Shown: positions 9,683-18,485, counted from the first letter of the stretch. The stretch: DNA of 64,000 nt from Lacihabitans soyangensis (GCF_024343775.1 NZ_RJUF01000176.1:1-64000); one strand, 5' to 3'. Program-made: numbers and translations. Notes: generated by a model from the sequence alone, not told the origin.

Positions 9683-10243
9683 ATGAAGTATTTGATAGTG
9701 GGATTGGGCAATATCGGGCCAGAGTACGCCTTTACGAGACACAACGCGGGCTTTATGGTTTTGGACAGACTGGCTGCCAAAGAAAACCTCACTTTTAAGG
9801 TAGATAGACTCGCCAGCGTGGCAGAATTTAAATACAAAAGTAGATCCATTACACTCATTAAACCCACCACTTATATGAACCTCAGCGGAAAAGCTTTACA
9901 GCATTGGATGTCTGTTTTGAAAATACCGATAGACAATGTCATGATATTGGTCGACGACCTCGCTCTCCCTCTCGGCAAGTTGAGAATAAAACCTAAAGGC
10001 TCTAGTGCTGGCCACAATGGACTGAAAAACATAGAGTTGGTATTGGGAAACGACATTTACCCACGTCTAAAAATCGGAATCGGCTCAGATTTTCCGAAAG
10101 GTCGGCAGGTAGATTATGTTTTGGGGAAGTTTTCTGACAACGATATGATAGATTTATTGCCGAAATTGGACAAAGCAATTGACATGATTTTAAGCTTTTG
10201 TACCGTCGGAATTGCCCCCACCATGAACTTTCTAAACGAATGA
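9683..10243 (+). CDS. pth: Peptidyl-tRNA hydrolase
   Basis: A 186-residue enzyme that releases tRNA from peptidyl-tRNA dropped by ribosomes. It begins KYLIVGLGNIGPEYAFTRHNAGF, with the conserved Asn and catalytic His in TRHNAGF (about 18-24), followed by KPTTYMNLSG (about 64) and VDDLALPLGKLRIKPKGSSAGHNGL (about 91-115), whose Asp positions the His. The frame is open to 9590, but the Met at 9683 directly precedes the conserved KYLIVGLGN strand and is the right start. It is divergent from pyrR, with a short shared upstream region. Confidence 0.97.
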   Translation: MKYLIVGLGNIGPEYAFTRHNAGFMVLDRLAAKENLTFKVDRLASVAEFKYKSRSITLIKPTTYMNLSGKALQHWMSVLKIPIDNVMILVDDLALPLGKLRIKPKGSSAGHNGLKNIELVLGNDIYPRLKIGIGSDFPKGRQVDYVLGKFSDNDMIDLLPKLDKAIDMILSFCTVGIAPTMNFLNE

Positions 10244-10484
10244 TTGTACTTTTTCAAGAATTTTCGAATTTACTAGAAATACAAACTTTTCCTATGTTAA
10301 TTTAATTTAAACAAAATATTATTTCGATACTTATTCCTCAAATACCTATTTAAATCTAAAACAATTTGTTTATTTACTGTTTTTAAGTATATTATTTGGT
10401 TTCATATACCATACAAAATTTGGCGGTTAAATTAAAACCCTTCAATTTTGCAGAGTAATTCACGAAAGAAAAATAGACAAAAAC

Positions 10485-10940
10485 ATGAAGAAGCAATTTA
10501 AAGCGGTTATTTTAGCACTAGTATTTGGAACAGTTTCAGGTAATGCACAAGTTAGCTATGCTAACAACATTTCGGGAGACAGATTAGCGGTAAACAGTGC
10601 AACTGAGTTCTCAACATTTGTAAAAGCAAAGGCGAGAAAAGTATCTAGAAAGAACGATGAGGATTTGAAAAAATATTTGGAAGTAGTTAATCTATACCAC
10701 AATTCGTCCGTAGCGTTCTACAACTTAAGCGATGCCCAAAAGGCTGAGTTTATGGAAGCTTCGGCAACATTAAGCGATAAACTTAGTGGAATGAGCCGAA
10801 AAGAAGCGAAGGCTTGGTCACAAAAAGTACAACTGAACAAATCGGTGTTCGAATTTATTTGGTCAAGCAAAAACACTATATCTACAGAATCAGAGGTATC
10901 AGAAGTACCAGCTGTAGTAGATGCAGTAACAAGTTTATAA
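10485..10940 (+). CDS. Small exported protein of unknown function
   Basis: 151 residues. Residues 1-21 form a Sec signal peptide (LALVFGTVSGNAQ). The mature part is charged and largely helical (KAKARKVSRKNDEDLKKYLE) and ends in an acidic Glu/Val-rich tail. I do not recognise the family. A near-match -7 element (CAATTTTG, about 10445) precedes it, and a strong terminator follows at 10989, so it is a single-gene unit. Its location should be the periplasm or the cell surface. Confidence 0.75.
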   Translation: MKKQFKAVILALVFGTVSGNAQVSYANNISGDRLAVNSATEFSTFVKAKARKVSRKNDEDLKKYLEVVNLYHNSSVAFYNLSDAQKAEFMEASATLSDKLSGMSRKEAKAWSQKVQLNKSVFEFIWSSKNTISTESEVSEVPAVVDAVTSL

Positions 10941-10988
10941 TATTAGATTTTTTTCATAGTTTAATAGGTTAGGGTTGAATAGATACTT

Positions 10989-11020
10989 AGCCCGGTTTCT
11001 TTGAGACCGGGCTTAAGTTT
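10989..11020 (+). terminator. Intrinsic terminator
   Basis: Perfect 8-bp stem AGCCCGGT/ACCGGGCT with a 9-nt loop, followed by a T-rich run. It ends the 10485-10940 unit. Confidence 0.85.
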
Positions 11021-11042
11021 TTTAAAAGGGGGTTTGATTTTA

Positions 11043-11095
11043 GATTGATTCGATTCTTGGGCTGAGCGTAGTCGAAGCCTAGGATTGATTCGATT
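11043..11095. repeat. 13-nt direct repeat flanking an interspersed element
   Basis: GATTGATTCGATT occurs at 11043-11055 and again, identical, at 11083-11095 (period 40). Between them lies GGCTGAGCGTAGTCGAAGCC (11060-11079), a short interspersed sequence that I recall from many Bacteroidota genomes. No gene covers it. Confidence 0.75.
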
Positions 11096-11200
11096 TAAAA
11101 ACCTCGCTAAAATCTTTACGAGTACTCAAATAATGAAAAAAGTTAGATTTAACACAATAATGGCATGCTTTTTTCTGACTTAAAGTAAACCGAAATAATA

Positions 11201-12265
11201 ATGAGGTACCTATTTCTCTTTCTACTTACTTCACTATCTAGTTATTCACAAATACAATTTAATCCAAACTTTTCAAGATTAGATTTAGTAGGTATTAAAA
11301 TGAATATTGAAGAGATAATTGATGTTCGAAATAAGCAAGAATTAACCTTCATTCAATCTGACTCTACTTTTAATCTAGAAACATCAGCTCCGCTAAATTT
11401 GCTAATCAAAAATTTTATCAATTATAGCCTACCACAAAACAATAAAAAGAACCAAATAACTATAAGATTAAATGAATTCCAGTTTGGTTCTCGGCAAACC
11501 GAGGGGAAAGCTATTGTTTGGCTATATTCAGATTTGGAATTCTTTCTCAAAACAACTGAAGGGTACGCAAAAGTTATGCAAACTTCAAATTGTCAGGAGA
11601 TTGCAGCTTCAGATAACTTGTATTTAACCATGAACAACTTAAATTGGAAATTCTGGAACAGTACGTTGAATGACTTAGAAAAAAATCTTCGAAACCTTGA
11701 CAATAAAGTGTTGACCACTTCTAAATTTATTGAGAAAGACACCCAATTAAATAATATATTTATTGACCGAATACATAAAGATGGTATATACCCCACCTAC
11801 AAAAAATTCAAAGCAAATGACGCTTTAGAATGCAATTTCGAAATTTTAGAAATCTTAGGTCAAACTCATCTCAAAATAGAAAACAATCAATTGATGGATT
11901 CAATTTCCAAAATCTGGGGGGTTTGTCAAAATGGGAAACTTTATAAAGCGATTAAAAACGAAAAAGATTCAAGCTATTTCCTTTTACCGCTTACTAAATT
12001 CTTAAATACTTATGAGGTAGAAACAGTTTATGGTAACAATGAAATCGACCCAAATTCAATTTCTGGTAACACGAAAATACCCAAGATTGTTGATTGGGCA
12101 TTTGTGGCATTTGACATAGTAAGTTTTGTAAAATTTAAACAATTACCAACCCCACCAACATTAACTCAGTTGGGACTCAAAAAAGCTCAAATCAATATAA
12201 ATCAAAGAATGATGATCGATAAATATAGAGGAAGTCTTAAACCAATAGGGATTTATGAGAATTAA
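11201..12265 (+). CDS. Exported protein of unknown function
   Basis: 354 residues with an N-terminal signal peptide (YLFLFLLTSLSSYSQ). The rest is soluble, rich in Asn, Lys and Ile, with alternating beta-like and charged helical stretches and no transmembrane segment. I recognise no domain. It is flanked by the terminator and repeat at about 10990-11095 and, on the other strand, by a toxin-antitoxin pair. The C-terminal third contains a short apolar stretch (IVDWAFVAFDIVSFV) too short to call a membrane anchor. It could be a lineage-specific periplasmic protein. Confidence 0.65.
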   Translation: MRYLFLFLLTSLSSYSQIQFNPNFSRLDLVGIKMNIEEIIDVRNKQELTFIQSDSTFNLETSAPLNLLIKNFINYSLPQNNKKNQITIRLNEFQFGSRQTEGKAIVWLYSDLEFFLKTTEGYAKVMQTSNCQEIAASDNLYLTMNNLNWKFWNSTLNDLEKNLRNLDNKVLTTSKFIEKDTQLNNIFIDRIHKDGIYPTYKKFKANDALECNFEILEILGQTHLKIENNQLMDSISKIWGVCQNGKLYKAIKNEKDSSYFLLPLTKFLNTYEVETVYGNNEIDPNSISGNTKIPKIVDWAFVAFDIVSFVKFKQLPTPPTLTQLGLKKAQININQRMMIDKYRGSLKPIGIYEN

Positions 12266-12309
12266 CAAAAAAACAAACCTTAGTCAGCTTTTTTAAAGTA
12301 TATTAAGAA

Positions 12310-12717
12310 TCAAGCTAATTCAAGAAACTCTCTTGCTGTTATAATTTGGATTCCTTGAAAAGGATTTAAGGATAACAAATCATCATCGCCAGAAACTATT
12401 AAAATGGCATTACCATCTTTAGCTAACTCCAAAACCATGTTATCTTTTTTATCTCGGCAAACATCTAATTTACTGTAAACTTGGATAAAGGTACATTTCT
12501 CAATAAAGTTTCCCAATTCCCTATTTCTCTCAGCATTAGATTTGTATTTATCAAATTTTGGTCGTGAAAAAACCTCAATCAGTTCATTCCTTAGGTCATT
12601 AGAAATTAGAACCTCTGATGTCATTGCTTTTAATAAGGCTTTATGCGGAATAGAATCCGGCCAAACTATGGCACTAATCAATACATTTGTATCTAATACG
12701 TATCGATTATTTGCCAC
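12310..12717 (-). CDS. PIN-domain ribonuclease toxin
   Basis: 135 residues, the length of a PIN toxin. The acidic residues that bind Mg2+ can be seen in VLDTNVLISA (Asp about 8), in ELIEVF (about 46) and in CRDKKDNMVLELA and VSGDDDLL near the C-terminus. It resembles the COG1569 group. PIN toxins cleave RNA when the partner antitoxin is lost. Its start overlaps the end of the upstream gene by 11 nt, the usual antitoxin-first arrangement. Confidence 0.85.
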   Translation of the reverse strand: MANNRYVLDTNVLISAIVWPDSIPHKALLKAMTSEVLISNDLRNELIEVFSRPKFDKYKSNAERNRELGNFIEKCTFIQVYSKLDVCRDKKDNMVLELAKDGNAILIVSGDDDLLSLNPFQGIQIITAREFLELA

Positions 12718-12949
12718 TTGCTACCCACCCTTTGTTTTGCAAATAATCCTCTCCAAAAGTTAGAAGCATTTCTCTATCTGTCATATTCATAACGTCCTGA
12801 TAGTCATTCAAGTCAAACAAAGTTTCATTCTTTATTTCCTCTTCGAGAATTGAACTAATACGACTACGAATAATGGATTGCTTTTGTCTTGAAAGTCTTT
12901 TCAAGGTATTACTTGCAGTATCTGAAATTGGAATTCTTATCGTACTCAT
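12707..12949 (-). CDS. Probable antitoxin of the PIN toxin
   Basis: 80 residues if started at MSTIRIPIS; an upstream ATG at 12970 would add 7. The N-terminal STIRIPISDTASNTLKRLSRQK looks like a DNA-binding strand-helix of the ribbon-helix-helix type, and the acidic C-terminal part (NETLFDLNDYQDVMNMTDRE) would bind the toxin. Assignment rests on size, overlap with the PIN gene and this two-part layout; the family is not certain. Such pairs usually repress their own promoter. Confidence 0.72.
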   Translation of the reverse strand: MSTIRIPISDTASNTLKRLSRQKQSIIRSRISSILEEEIKNETLFDLNDYQDVMNMTDREMLLTFGEDYLQNKGWVASGK

Positions 12950-12996
12950 AGTTATAACTTCTTGATTCAAATAACAAAAAAACAGAAATCAATCTC

Positions 12997-13023
12997 AAAT
13001 AAATCAATTCAATTGATTTATTT
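12997..13023 (-). terminator. Perfect 12-bp inverted repeat after glyS
   Basis: AAATAAATCAAT and its exact complement ATTGATTTATTT are separated by 3 nt, directly after the glyS stop codon. On the minus strand it is followed by a T-run about 12 nt later. It may terminate glyS, or act as operator for the toxin-antitoxin pair that begins 48 nt downstream. Confidence 0.5.
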
Positions 13024-14499
13024 TCAAATTGCCTCCAAAATTCTCTCCATGGCTACTTCGTAACCGATTTTCTCTTTCAATGCTGAAATCGCAATTCTTT
13101 CTTGTTCCATGCTGTCACGGTGACGGATGGTTACGGTATTGTCTTCCATGGTTTGATAATCTACCGCAATACAATATGGAGTACCTATCAAATCCTGACG
13201 GGTGTAACGCTTACCTATGGCACCACCATCATCATAAATAGTTCTGAAACTTGACTTAAGTGAATTGGCTATTTCTTGGGCTTTTTCGGCCAAGCCATCT
13301 TTTTTAACCAATGGCAATACAGCAGCTTTGATAGGAGCCAGTGCAGGATGAAGTTTTAAATAAGTTCTTTCTTTTTCACCAGTTTCTTGGGTGAAGGCAT
13401 TGCAGAAAGTAGCTAAAAATAGTCTATCGGCTCCCACAGAAGTTTCTACTACGTATGGAATATAATTCCCTATTGCCTTTCCATCTTCACCCAACTCTGG
13501 ATCAAAATACTGCTGCTTTTTCTTCGACAGTTCTTGGTGGTTTTTCAGGTCAAAATCTGTCCTTGAGTGAATTCCTTCTATTTCTCTAAATCCAAACGGA
13601 AACTGATACTCAATATCTACTGCGGCGTTGGCATAATGAGCCAACTTGTCATGGTCATGATATTTCAATTTATCAGCAGGCAAACCTATGGCTTTATGGA
13701 ATTTCAGACGTGTGTCTTTCCAAGTATTGTACCATTCCATTTCTGTACCTGGTTTTATAAAAAATTGCATTTCCATTTGTTCAAATTCACGCATACGGAA
13801 TATAAACTGACGTGCAACTATCTCATTTCTAAAGGCTTTACCAATTTGAGCAATACCAAATGGCACTTTCATTCTACCCGATTTTTGCACATTCAAGAAG
13901 TTCACAAAAATACCTTGGGCTGTTTCTGGCCGTAAATAAATATTGCTAGAATCTTCAGCCACAGAACCAACTTGAGTTGAGAACATCAAATTAAACTGAC
14001 GAACTTCTGTCCAATTCAAAGTTTTAGAAATCGGGCAAACTATTTTTTCTTCTATGATAAGTTCTCTTACTTCGTCCAATTTCTCTGCACCGAGCAAAGC
14101 CCCCATTTTGGCCAAAAGTGCTGCGGCTTTTTCAGGTTCTCCGGCAGCTTCGTATTCTTCTGCCTTTCCTTCCAAAAGCTGATCGGCTCGGTATCTTTTC
14201 TTGGAATCTTTGTTATCAATCATCGGATCGTTGAAGCCGTCTACATGACCCGAGGCCTTCCAAGTCAATGGATGCATGAAAATGGCCGCATCAATACCCA
14301 CAATGTTGTCATGAAGCTGTGTCATAGCCTTCCACCAAACTTGCTTTAGGTTATTTTTTAACTCAACGCCATTCTGACCGTAGTCGTAAACGGCCTGAAG
14401 TCCATCATATATTTCGGAAGACGGAAACACAAATCCGTATTCTTTGGCGTGACTGATAATATCTTGTAAAGTAGTAGCTGGGGCAGACGCTTGGCTCAT
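13024..14499 (-). CDS. glyS: Glycyl-tRNA synthetase (dimeric, class II)
   Basis: A 491-residue enzyme that charges tRNA-Gly. It is the alpha2 type found in Bacteroidota. Class II motif 2 is seen in AFRNEIVARQFIFRMREFEQ (about 225-245) and motif 3 in SVGADRLFLATF (about 365). The glycine-pocket segment LRPETAQGIFVNF (about 187-200) and the C-terminal anticodon domain (YCIAVDYQTMEDNTVTIRHRD) are both present. A TAAATTTG -7 element lies 30 nt upstream, supporting this start. It is transcribed alone. Confidence 0.97.
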   Translation of the reverse strand: MSQASAPATTLQDIISHAKEYGFVFPSSEIYDGLQAVYDYGQNGVELKNNLKQVWWKAMTQLHDNIVGIDAAIFMHPLTWKASGHVDGFNDPMIDNKDSKKRYRADQLLEGKAEEYEAAGEPEKAAALLAKMGALLGAEKLDEVRELIIEEKIVCPISKTLNWTEVRQFNLMFSTQVGSVAEDSSNIYLRPETAQGIFVNFLNVQKSGRMKVPFGIAQIGKAFRNEIVARQFIFRMREFEQMEMQFFIKPGTEMEWYNTWKDTRLKFHKAIGLPADKLKYHDHDKLAHYANAAVDIEYQFPFGFREIEGIHSRTDFDLKNHQELSKKKQQYFDPELGEDGKAIGNYIPYVVETSVGADRLFLATFCNAFTQETGEKERTYLKLHPALAPIKAAVLPLVKKDGLAEKAQEIANSLKSSFRTIYDDGGAIGKRYTRQDLIGTPYCIAVDYQTMEDNTVTIRHRDSMEQERIAISALKEKIGYEVAMERILEAI

Positions 14500-14528
14500 A
14501 AAAAATTTTAATAATTATAAATAAAGTG

Positions 14529-14536
14529 CAAATTTA
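14529..14536 (-). promoter_or_regulatory. -7 element TAAATTTG for glyS
   Basis: Exact TAnnTTTG match on the minus strand, 29 nt from the glyS ATG. No -33 TTG at standard spacing. Confidence 0.55.
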
Positions 14537-14773
14537 TAAAAATATGCTCTAATGCTCGCATAAAAACTGCAATCAAAATGCCACGATTTGAAAAATCACC
14601 AAATGAAAAGAGAAAATTATTGAAAGGGGAAGAAAAAAAATAAAATGAAAAATTTTAATAATAAATAACAAAGTACGCCACCAATAGCCACACTTCGAGA
14701 CTTTTCGGTCGTAATTTCACTCAGACTATATTCTGAATTTTATTGTGCAAGGATGCATTTTACAAATATTCTG

Positions 14774-14826
14774 CAACCAATCAACCAATAACGAATTAAC
14801 CAATAACCAGTTTACCAGTAACCAAT
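14774..14826. repeat. Degenerate ACCAATAAC repeats
   Basis: Several overlapping variants of AACCAATAAC and ACCAGTAACC run through about 50 nt just after the 72-residue gene's stop. They occupy the gene-proximal end of the 330-nt intergenic region 14500-14829, which otherwise holds only the glyS promoter and AT-rich DNA. Confidence 0.6.
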
Positions 14827-14829
14827 CCT

Positions 14830-15048
14830 TCAATTCTCCGTCTGTCCAGTGGCACCGTCATAAACAGACTTAATGTTGGCCATTTCTTTGATTAAGAAAG
14901 ACTGCAGTTCTTCGTTGAAAATAGCTTTATCGGCATCTTCCAAGCTATTGTAGTAATCTTTAAGCTCTTTGTTTATGGCTAACTTTTCGGTTTCAGAACT
15001 AGCGTTCATGGCCCTAACGTGATATTTTTTAAAATCGAACTTCCCCAT
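14830..15048 (-). CDS. Small conserved helical protein
   Basis: 72 residues, acidic and strongly helical (SETEKLAINKELKDYYNSLEDADKAIFNEELQ without breaks), with no signal peptide or membrane segment. It begins 1 nt after the S66 peptidase gene's stop, so the two are cotranscribed. I do not recognise the family and assign no function. The tight spacing and normal codon use suggest a real gene. Confidence 0.7.
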   Translation of the reverse strand: MGKFDFKKYHVRAMNASSETEKLAINKELKDYYNSLEDADKAIFNEELQSFLIKEMANIKSVYDGATGQTEN

Positions 15049-15049
15049 C

Positions 15050-15946
15050 TTATAGTGACTTAATTGTACTTCCGGTCTTATTTACGCAAAACGCTAGCGT
15101 TTCGCCCATCCTAATTGCCAAATTTTTATTCTCGTGTCCAAAACCGAAACCGAATGCAATTGGATAATTCGTACCTTCGGTAAGTTCTAAAATAATTTCT
15201 TCGACATTCTTACCGAAAGGCTCGTCATTGTCTTTGCAATCTGAAAAATCTCCAATGACCAAACCAGCCAAATTGGATAATTTACCAGCTCTTTTCAACT
15301 GCAGCAGCATACGATCAAGGTTATAAAAATACTCCGATATATCCTCTAGGAAAAGTATTTTGCCATCATAAGTCAAGTCTGATTTTGAACCAATACTATG
15401 TGCCATCAGAGCCAAATTCCCTCCAATAGCTTCGCCCACTCCCTCTCCTTCTCTATTATATTCTTGAGAAATAAATGCATAGTCTATTTTGTCACCAAAC
15501 AAAGCAGCACGAAGTGAATCATTTGACTCTTGGTGATAAGTCATCGTTTTAGCCATTACACCATGCAAAGACTGAAAACCCAAACCATTGACATGCAACA
15601 ACATAGCTGTTAAATCAGAGAATCCACATATCCATTTCGGCTTAGTTTTGAATTTCTCAAAATTCAGGTAATCGATGATTTTGGAACAACCATAACCTCC
15701 TCGGGCAGAGAGTATAAGTTTAATAGATGGCTCATCCAAAAAACCTTGAAACTCAGAGGTTCGATTTTCTAGCGTATCGGCAAAACCGTGAAATTCATTT
15801 CCAACCGTTTTGCCAACAATAACTTCTAATCCCCAATTCTGAAGAATCTCTACCCCAATCTCTATTGATTTTCGTCCAAGTTTACTTGCTGGAGCGGTAA
15901 TCGCTATTTTATCACCTTTTTTGAGATATGGAGGTGCCGCAAGCAT
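15050..15946 (-). CDS. S66 LD-carboxypeptidase (LdcA/MccF family)
   Basis: 298 residues. The family cleaves the L-Lys(or Dap)-D-Ala bond of murein tetrapeptides during recycling, or inactivates microcin C. The nucleophile Ser lies in ICGFSDLTAM (about residue 113), after the SARGGYG oxyanion segment (about 79-85). The Glu is in FLEDISEYFYNLDRML (about 205) and the His in FGFGHENKNLAI (about 273). It has no signal peptide, so it should act in the cytoplasm on recycled peptides. It is followed by a 72-residue unknown and preceded by the DUF721 gene at 5 nt, so it may belong to the nusB operon. Confidence 0.92.
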   Translation of the reverse strand: MLAAPPYLKKGDKIAITAPASKLGRKSIEIGVEILQNWGLEVIVGKTVGNEFHGFADTLENRTSEFQGFLDEPSIKLILSARGGYGCSKIIDYLNFEKFKTKPKWICGFSDLTAMLLHVNGLGFQSLHGVMAKTMTYHQESNDSLRAALFGDKIDYAFISQEYNREGEGVGEAIGGNLALMAHSIGSKSDLTYDGKILFLEDISEYFYNLDRMLLQLKRAGKLSNLAGLVIGDFSDCKDNDEPFGKNVEEIILELTEGTNYPIAFGFGFGHENKNLAIRMGETLAFCVNKTGSTIKSL

Positions 15947-15951
15947 GATGA

Positions 15952-16254
15952 TCAGATGAATACAACGTCGTTGATGACTTGCTCGCCTATTTCGGAATTA
16001 AGCAGCTGAATGAGCTTGGTTTTAGCCAAAAGTAGCTCTTGGCTTAAAGGAGCGGAGTTTAGTCGAATAAACAAAACTCCGCTTTTGATGTAGATTTTTT
16101 CGGTACGATTCGCTATGCTAGCACCCATTATTTTCTCCCAATACGCTACCAAATACGTCTCATTAAACTTCGATTTGAGGTTATAGACTTTCAAGAAAGA
16201 CTCAAAAGCGTCTTTCATGGGTATCGATTTGGTATTTCGGGCAGAGTAAGACAT
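15952..16254 (-). CDS. DUF721 (DciA-like) protein
   Basis: 100 residues with the DUF721 pattern YLVAYWEKIMGASIANRTEKIYIKSGVLFIRLNS, a short nucleic-acid-binding fold. In other bacteria members of this group (DciA) help load the replicative helicase DnaB; whether this short form does so is inference. Its ATG overlaps the yajC stop by one base, placing it in the nusB-YtxH-DUF1573-yajC chain. Confidence 0.85.
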   Translation of the reverse strand: MSYSARNTKSIPMKDAFESFLKVYNLKSKFNETYLVAYWEKIMGASIANRTEKIYIKSGVLFIRLNSAPLSQELLLAKTKLIQLLNSEIGEQVINDVVFI

Positions 16255-16526
16255 TATTTCTTTTTAGCTATCGCCGATTTTTCAAAAGTCAATTTCGCTC
16301 CACCACCCGCTGAAATAGTAACTGTAGTTTCGTCTGTAGACATTACTTTTCCGTGCAATCCACCTGCGGTAACTACATCGTCACCAGCCTTGAGAGCATC
16401 TACCATTTTTTGTTGTTCTTTTTGCTTTTTTTGCTGAGGTCTGATCATAAAAAAATACATCACCACAAACATACCCACCATCATGAGTAAAAAGCCCATA
16501 TTACCGCCGGCTTGCAAAATCGTCAT
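16254..16526 (-). CDS. yajC: Preprotein translocase accessory subunit YajC
   Basis: 90 residues. One N-terminal membrane helix (GFLLMMVGMFVVMYFFMI) is followed by the family signature RPQQKKQKEQQKMVDALKAGD and the GDDVVTAGGLHGKV beta turn. YajC associates with SecDF at the inner membrane. It overlaps both neighbours by one base, so it is translationally coupled. Confidence 0.95.
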   Translation of the reverse strand: MTILQAGGNMGFLLMMVGMFVVMYFFMIRPQQKKQKEQQKMVDALKAGDDVVTAGGLHGKVMSTDETTVTISAGGGAKLTFEKSAIAKKK

Positions 16527-16954
16527 TATTCTTCGTTTTTATTTACTATTACATCAAAACTAACTACTTCTGAGCCATTAACAGCGTTAGAAGTAACCGT
16601 TACATATTTTTTATTTATTCCAACTTTTCCTGCACTATTGAATTCAACTTTGATTTCGCCAGTTTTACCTGCACCTATTGGTTTCTCAGGTTTTTCGGCA
16701 ACCGTACATCCGCAAGTAACATCCACACTTACGATATTCAGGGGCATAGAACCCACGTTTTTAAATTTAAAAACTGTACTCACCACCTCGCCTTCTTTGA
16801 TTTCGCCGAAGTCATGATTTGGATTTTCGAACTCAATTTTTGCAGAGTCGCTTTGCGATTCTCCAGCTGCCGAATCAGAGTTAAATGTGAAATTGCATTG
16901 CCAAAAACTCAATGCTATGAAAAGAACTAGAACAGACGCAAATGCTTTTTTCAT
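16526..16954 (-). CDS. DUF1573 exported protein
   Basis: 142 residues. Signal peptide with a lipoprotein-like end (LFIALSFWQCNFTF, Cys about 20), a Ser/Ala-rich linker, then one Ig-like DUF1573 domain: FENPNHDFGEIKEGEVVSTV, FKFKNVGSMPLNI, DVTCGCTVAEKPEKP. The fold resembles MSP/ASH domains. Its job is unknown. The nusB-DUF1573-yajC order is common in Bacteroidota, which suggests envelope or secretion housekeeping. Confidence 0.88.
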   Translation of the reverse strand: MKKAFASVLVLFIALSFWQCNFTFNSDSAAGESQSDSAKIEFENPNHDFGEIKEGEVVSTVFKFKNVGSMPLNIVSVDVTCGCTVAEKPEKPIGAGKTGEIKVEFNSAGKVGINKKYVTVTSNAVNGSEVVSFDVIVNKNEE

Positions 16955-17274
16955 TATGCCTTTGATTTTATTTGGTTCATCAAATTCTCTACATCTTCCA
17001 AAAGCCTTTCTGCCTTTTGACGTGCCTCGTTTACCACTTTTTGCCCTTCAGCTTTGGCTTCACTGCTACCACCCGACATTTCGGTGGCTACTTCATCTCC
17101 CCTTTCTATAAGGTCGGCTATAAATGCCTCTAATTGACCGCGATATTGCGAAAGTTTAGATGCCAGTTTGTCTCGGGTAACTTCGCCTTTGTCTGGTGCA
17201 TACAATATTCCTATGGCTGTACCTGCGGCTAAACCCGCTAAAAATGCTATGAATGATTTAGATGAACTACTCAT
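16954..17274 (-). CDS. YtxH-domain protein
   Basis: 106 residues. A glycine-rich membrane helix (FIAFLAGLAAGTAIGILYAPDKG) is followed by a long amphipathic helix (about 35-105). This matches the YtxH family of small single-pass membrane proteins with a stress or envelope link in Firmicutes. The start overlaps nothing upstream (59 nt from nusB), while its stop overlaps the DUF1573 start by one base. Confidence 0.85.
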   Translation of the reverse strand: MSSSSKSFIAFLAGLAAGTAIGILYAPDKGEVTRDKLASKLSQYRGQLEAFIADLIERGDEVATEMSGGSSEAKAEGQKVVNEARQKAERLLEDVENLMNQIKSKA

Positions 17275-17333
17275 GATTGAAAATTTTCTTAAAATTATTC
17301 TAAAATTAAAAACTAGACAAACACTTTCAATTT

Positions 17334-18455
17334 TTATTTGTTGTCCAGCATTCCTCGACCTGTTTTCTTAATTAGGCCACGTGAAGTTAGGTCTTTATTT
17401 ACCGAATCCAAAATACCATTTATAAATTGTCCGCTCTTGGCTGAACTGTAGTTTTTCGAAATCTCGATGATTTCGTTTATAGTTACCTTTACCGGAATAC
17501 TTGGAAAGTGCATCAGCTCACATACAGCCATTTTTAGCAAAACACGGTCTGTTTCTATGATTCTTTCAATTTCCCAATTTTTGAGGAATGGTACTAAAAT
17601 ACTCAAGATTTCTTTTTCCTCACTAACTGTAAGTTTGAAGAAAGACTTCAAAAACTCTTTGCTTTCTTCCCACACTTCGTCTAGCTTTTCTACCACAATG
17701 CCCTCCGTTTCAACAAAATCGTTGATAGAGTGGAATAACATGGTTCTAAGAATTTCTTTGTCTTCTACCCAGAAAATACTCATTTTCTCAAAAAACTCAG
17801 AGCATACTTCGTGCTTCAAGAAAATGTTTTTGATGATGTATTTTACTATAGCAAGATCGTCTTCAGTAGTACGGTTGACGATGGCTTCGTATTCTTCAAG
17901 GTGGGCATTTCCTTTTAATGCCTCATTATAAACTCTATTAATGAATATTCGCTCATTTTCCCAATTGATAGATCTTTTGAGTGACAAATGCTCTAAATCT
18001 TTGGAATTTCTGATGGCCAGAATGACCTTGTTGGTAGCGAGCTTCCCAGTCCCTTCGAATTTGTGACCGATTTCTGAAAGAAGATTTAAAAGATAAAGGT
18101 AAATATCGTACACCTTTTCAGCGTCTAAAACACTCTGAATGGCATAAAAATCAAAATCTTTCTTGTTTTTGAGTTTAAGATATTCGCGGGCTTTGCCCAA
18201 TACGCTTTTGACTTCAGCTGGAAGGGTTTCGTCAGAAGGAAAAACTCCAGCGTTTACTTCATCTGAGAACAGCGACTGTGTGAGTTTTAGCAAACCAGTG
18301 AGTTTGTTTCTGTCTTGTTTTTCCATGGAATTCAAGTCAGGAGCAAAAGACTCAGCAATAACATCTTGAGCCAGCTGGAAGTTTGCACCTTTTGATTTTT
18401 CAAAAGCATACAAAGTTTGCATTACCCTGATTCGAATTAGTCGACGATTAAGCAT
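17334..18455 (-). CDS. nusB: Transcription antitermination factor NusB (long form)
   Basis: 373 residues, more than twice the E. coli length. The N-terminal start (LNRRLIRIRVMQTLYAFEKSKG) and the C-terminal third (ETDRVLLKMAVCELMH, PVKVTINEIIEISKNYSSAKSGQFINGILD) carry NusB signatures, with an extended helical insert between them as is usual in Bacteroidota. NusB with NusE/S10 binds boxA to keep rRNA transcription processive. It heads the operon, with a TATCTTTG -7 element 31 nt upstream. Confidence 0.93.
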   Translation of the reverse strand: MLNRRLIRIRVMQTLYAFEKSKGANFQLAQDVIAESFAPDLNSMEKQDRNKLTGLLKLTQSLFSDEVNAGVFPSDETLPAEVKSVLGKAREYLKLKNKKDFDFYAIQSVLDAEKVYDIYLYLLNLLSEIGHKFEGTGKLATNKVILAIRNSKDLEHLSLKRSINWENERIFINRVYNEALKGNAHLEEYEAIVNRTTEDDLAIVKYIIKNIFLKHEVCSEFFEKMSIFWVEDKEILRTMLFHSINDFVETEGIVVEKLDEVWEESKEFLKSFFKLTVSEEKEILSILVPFLKNWEIERIIETDRVLLKMAVCELMHFPSIPVKVTINEIIEISKNYSSAKSGQFINGILDSVNKDLTSRGLIKKTGRGMLDNK

Positions 18456-18485
18456 ATTGATTCAAAGAACTTTTCATTTCGGGTA

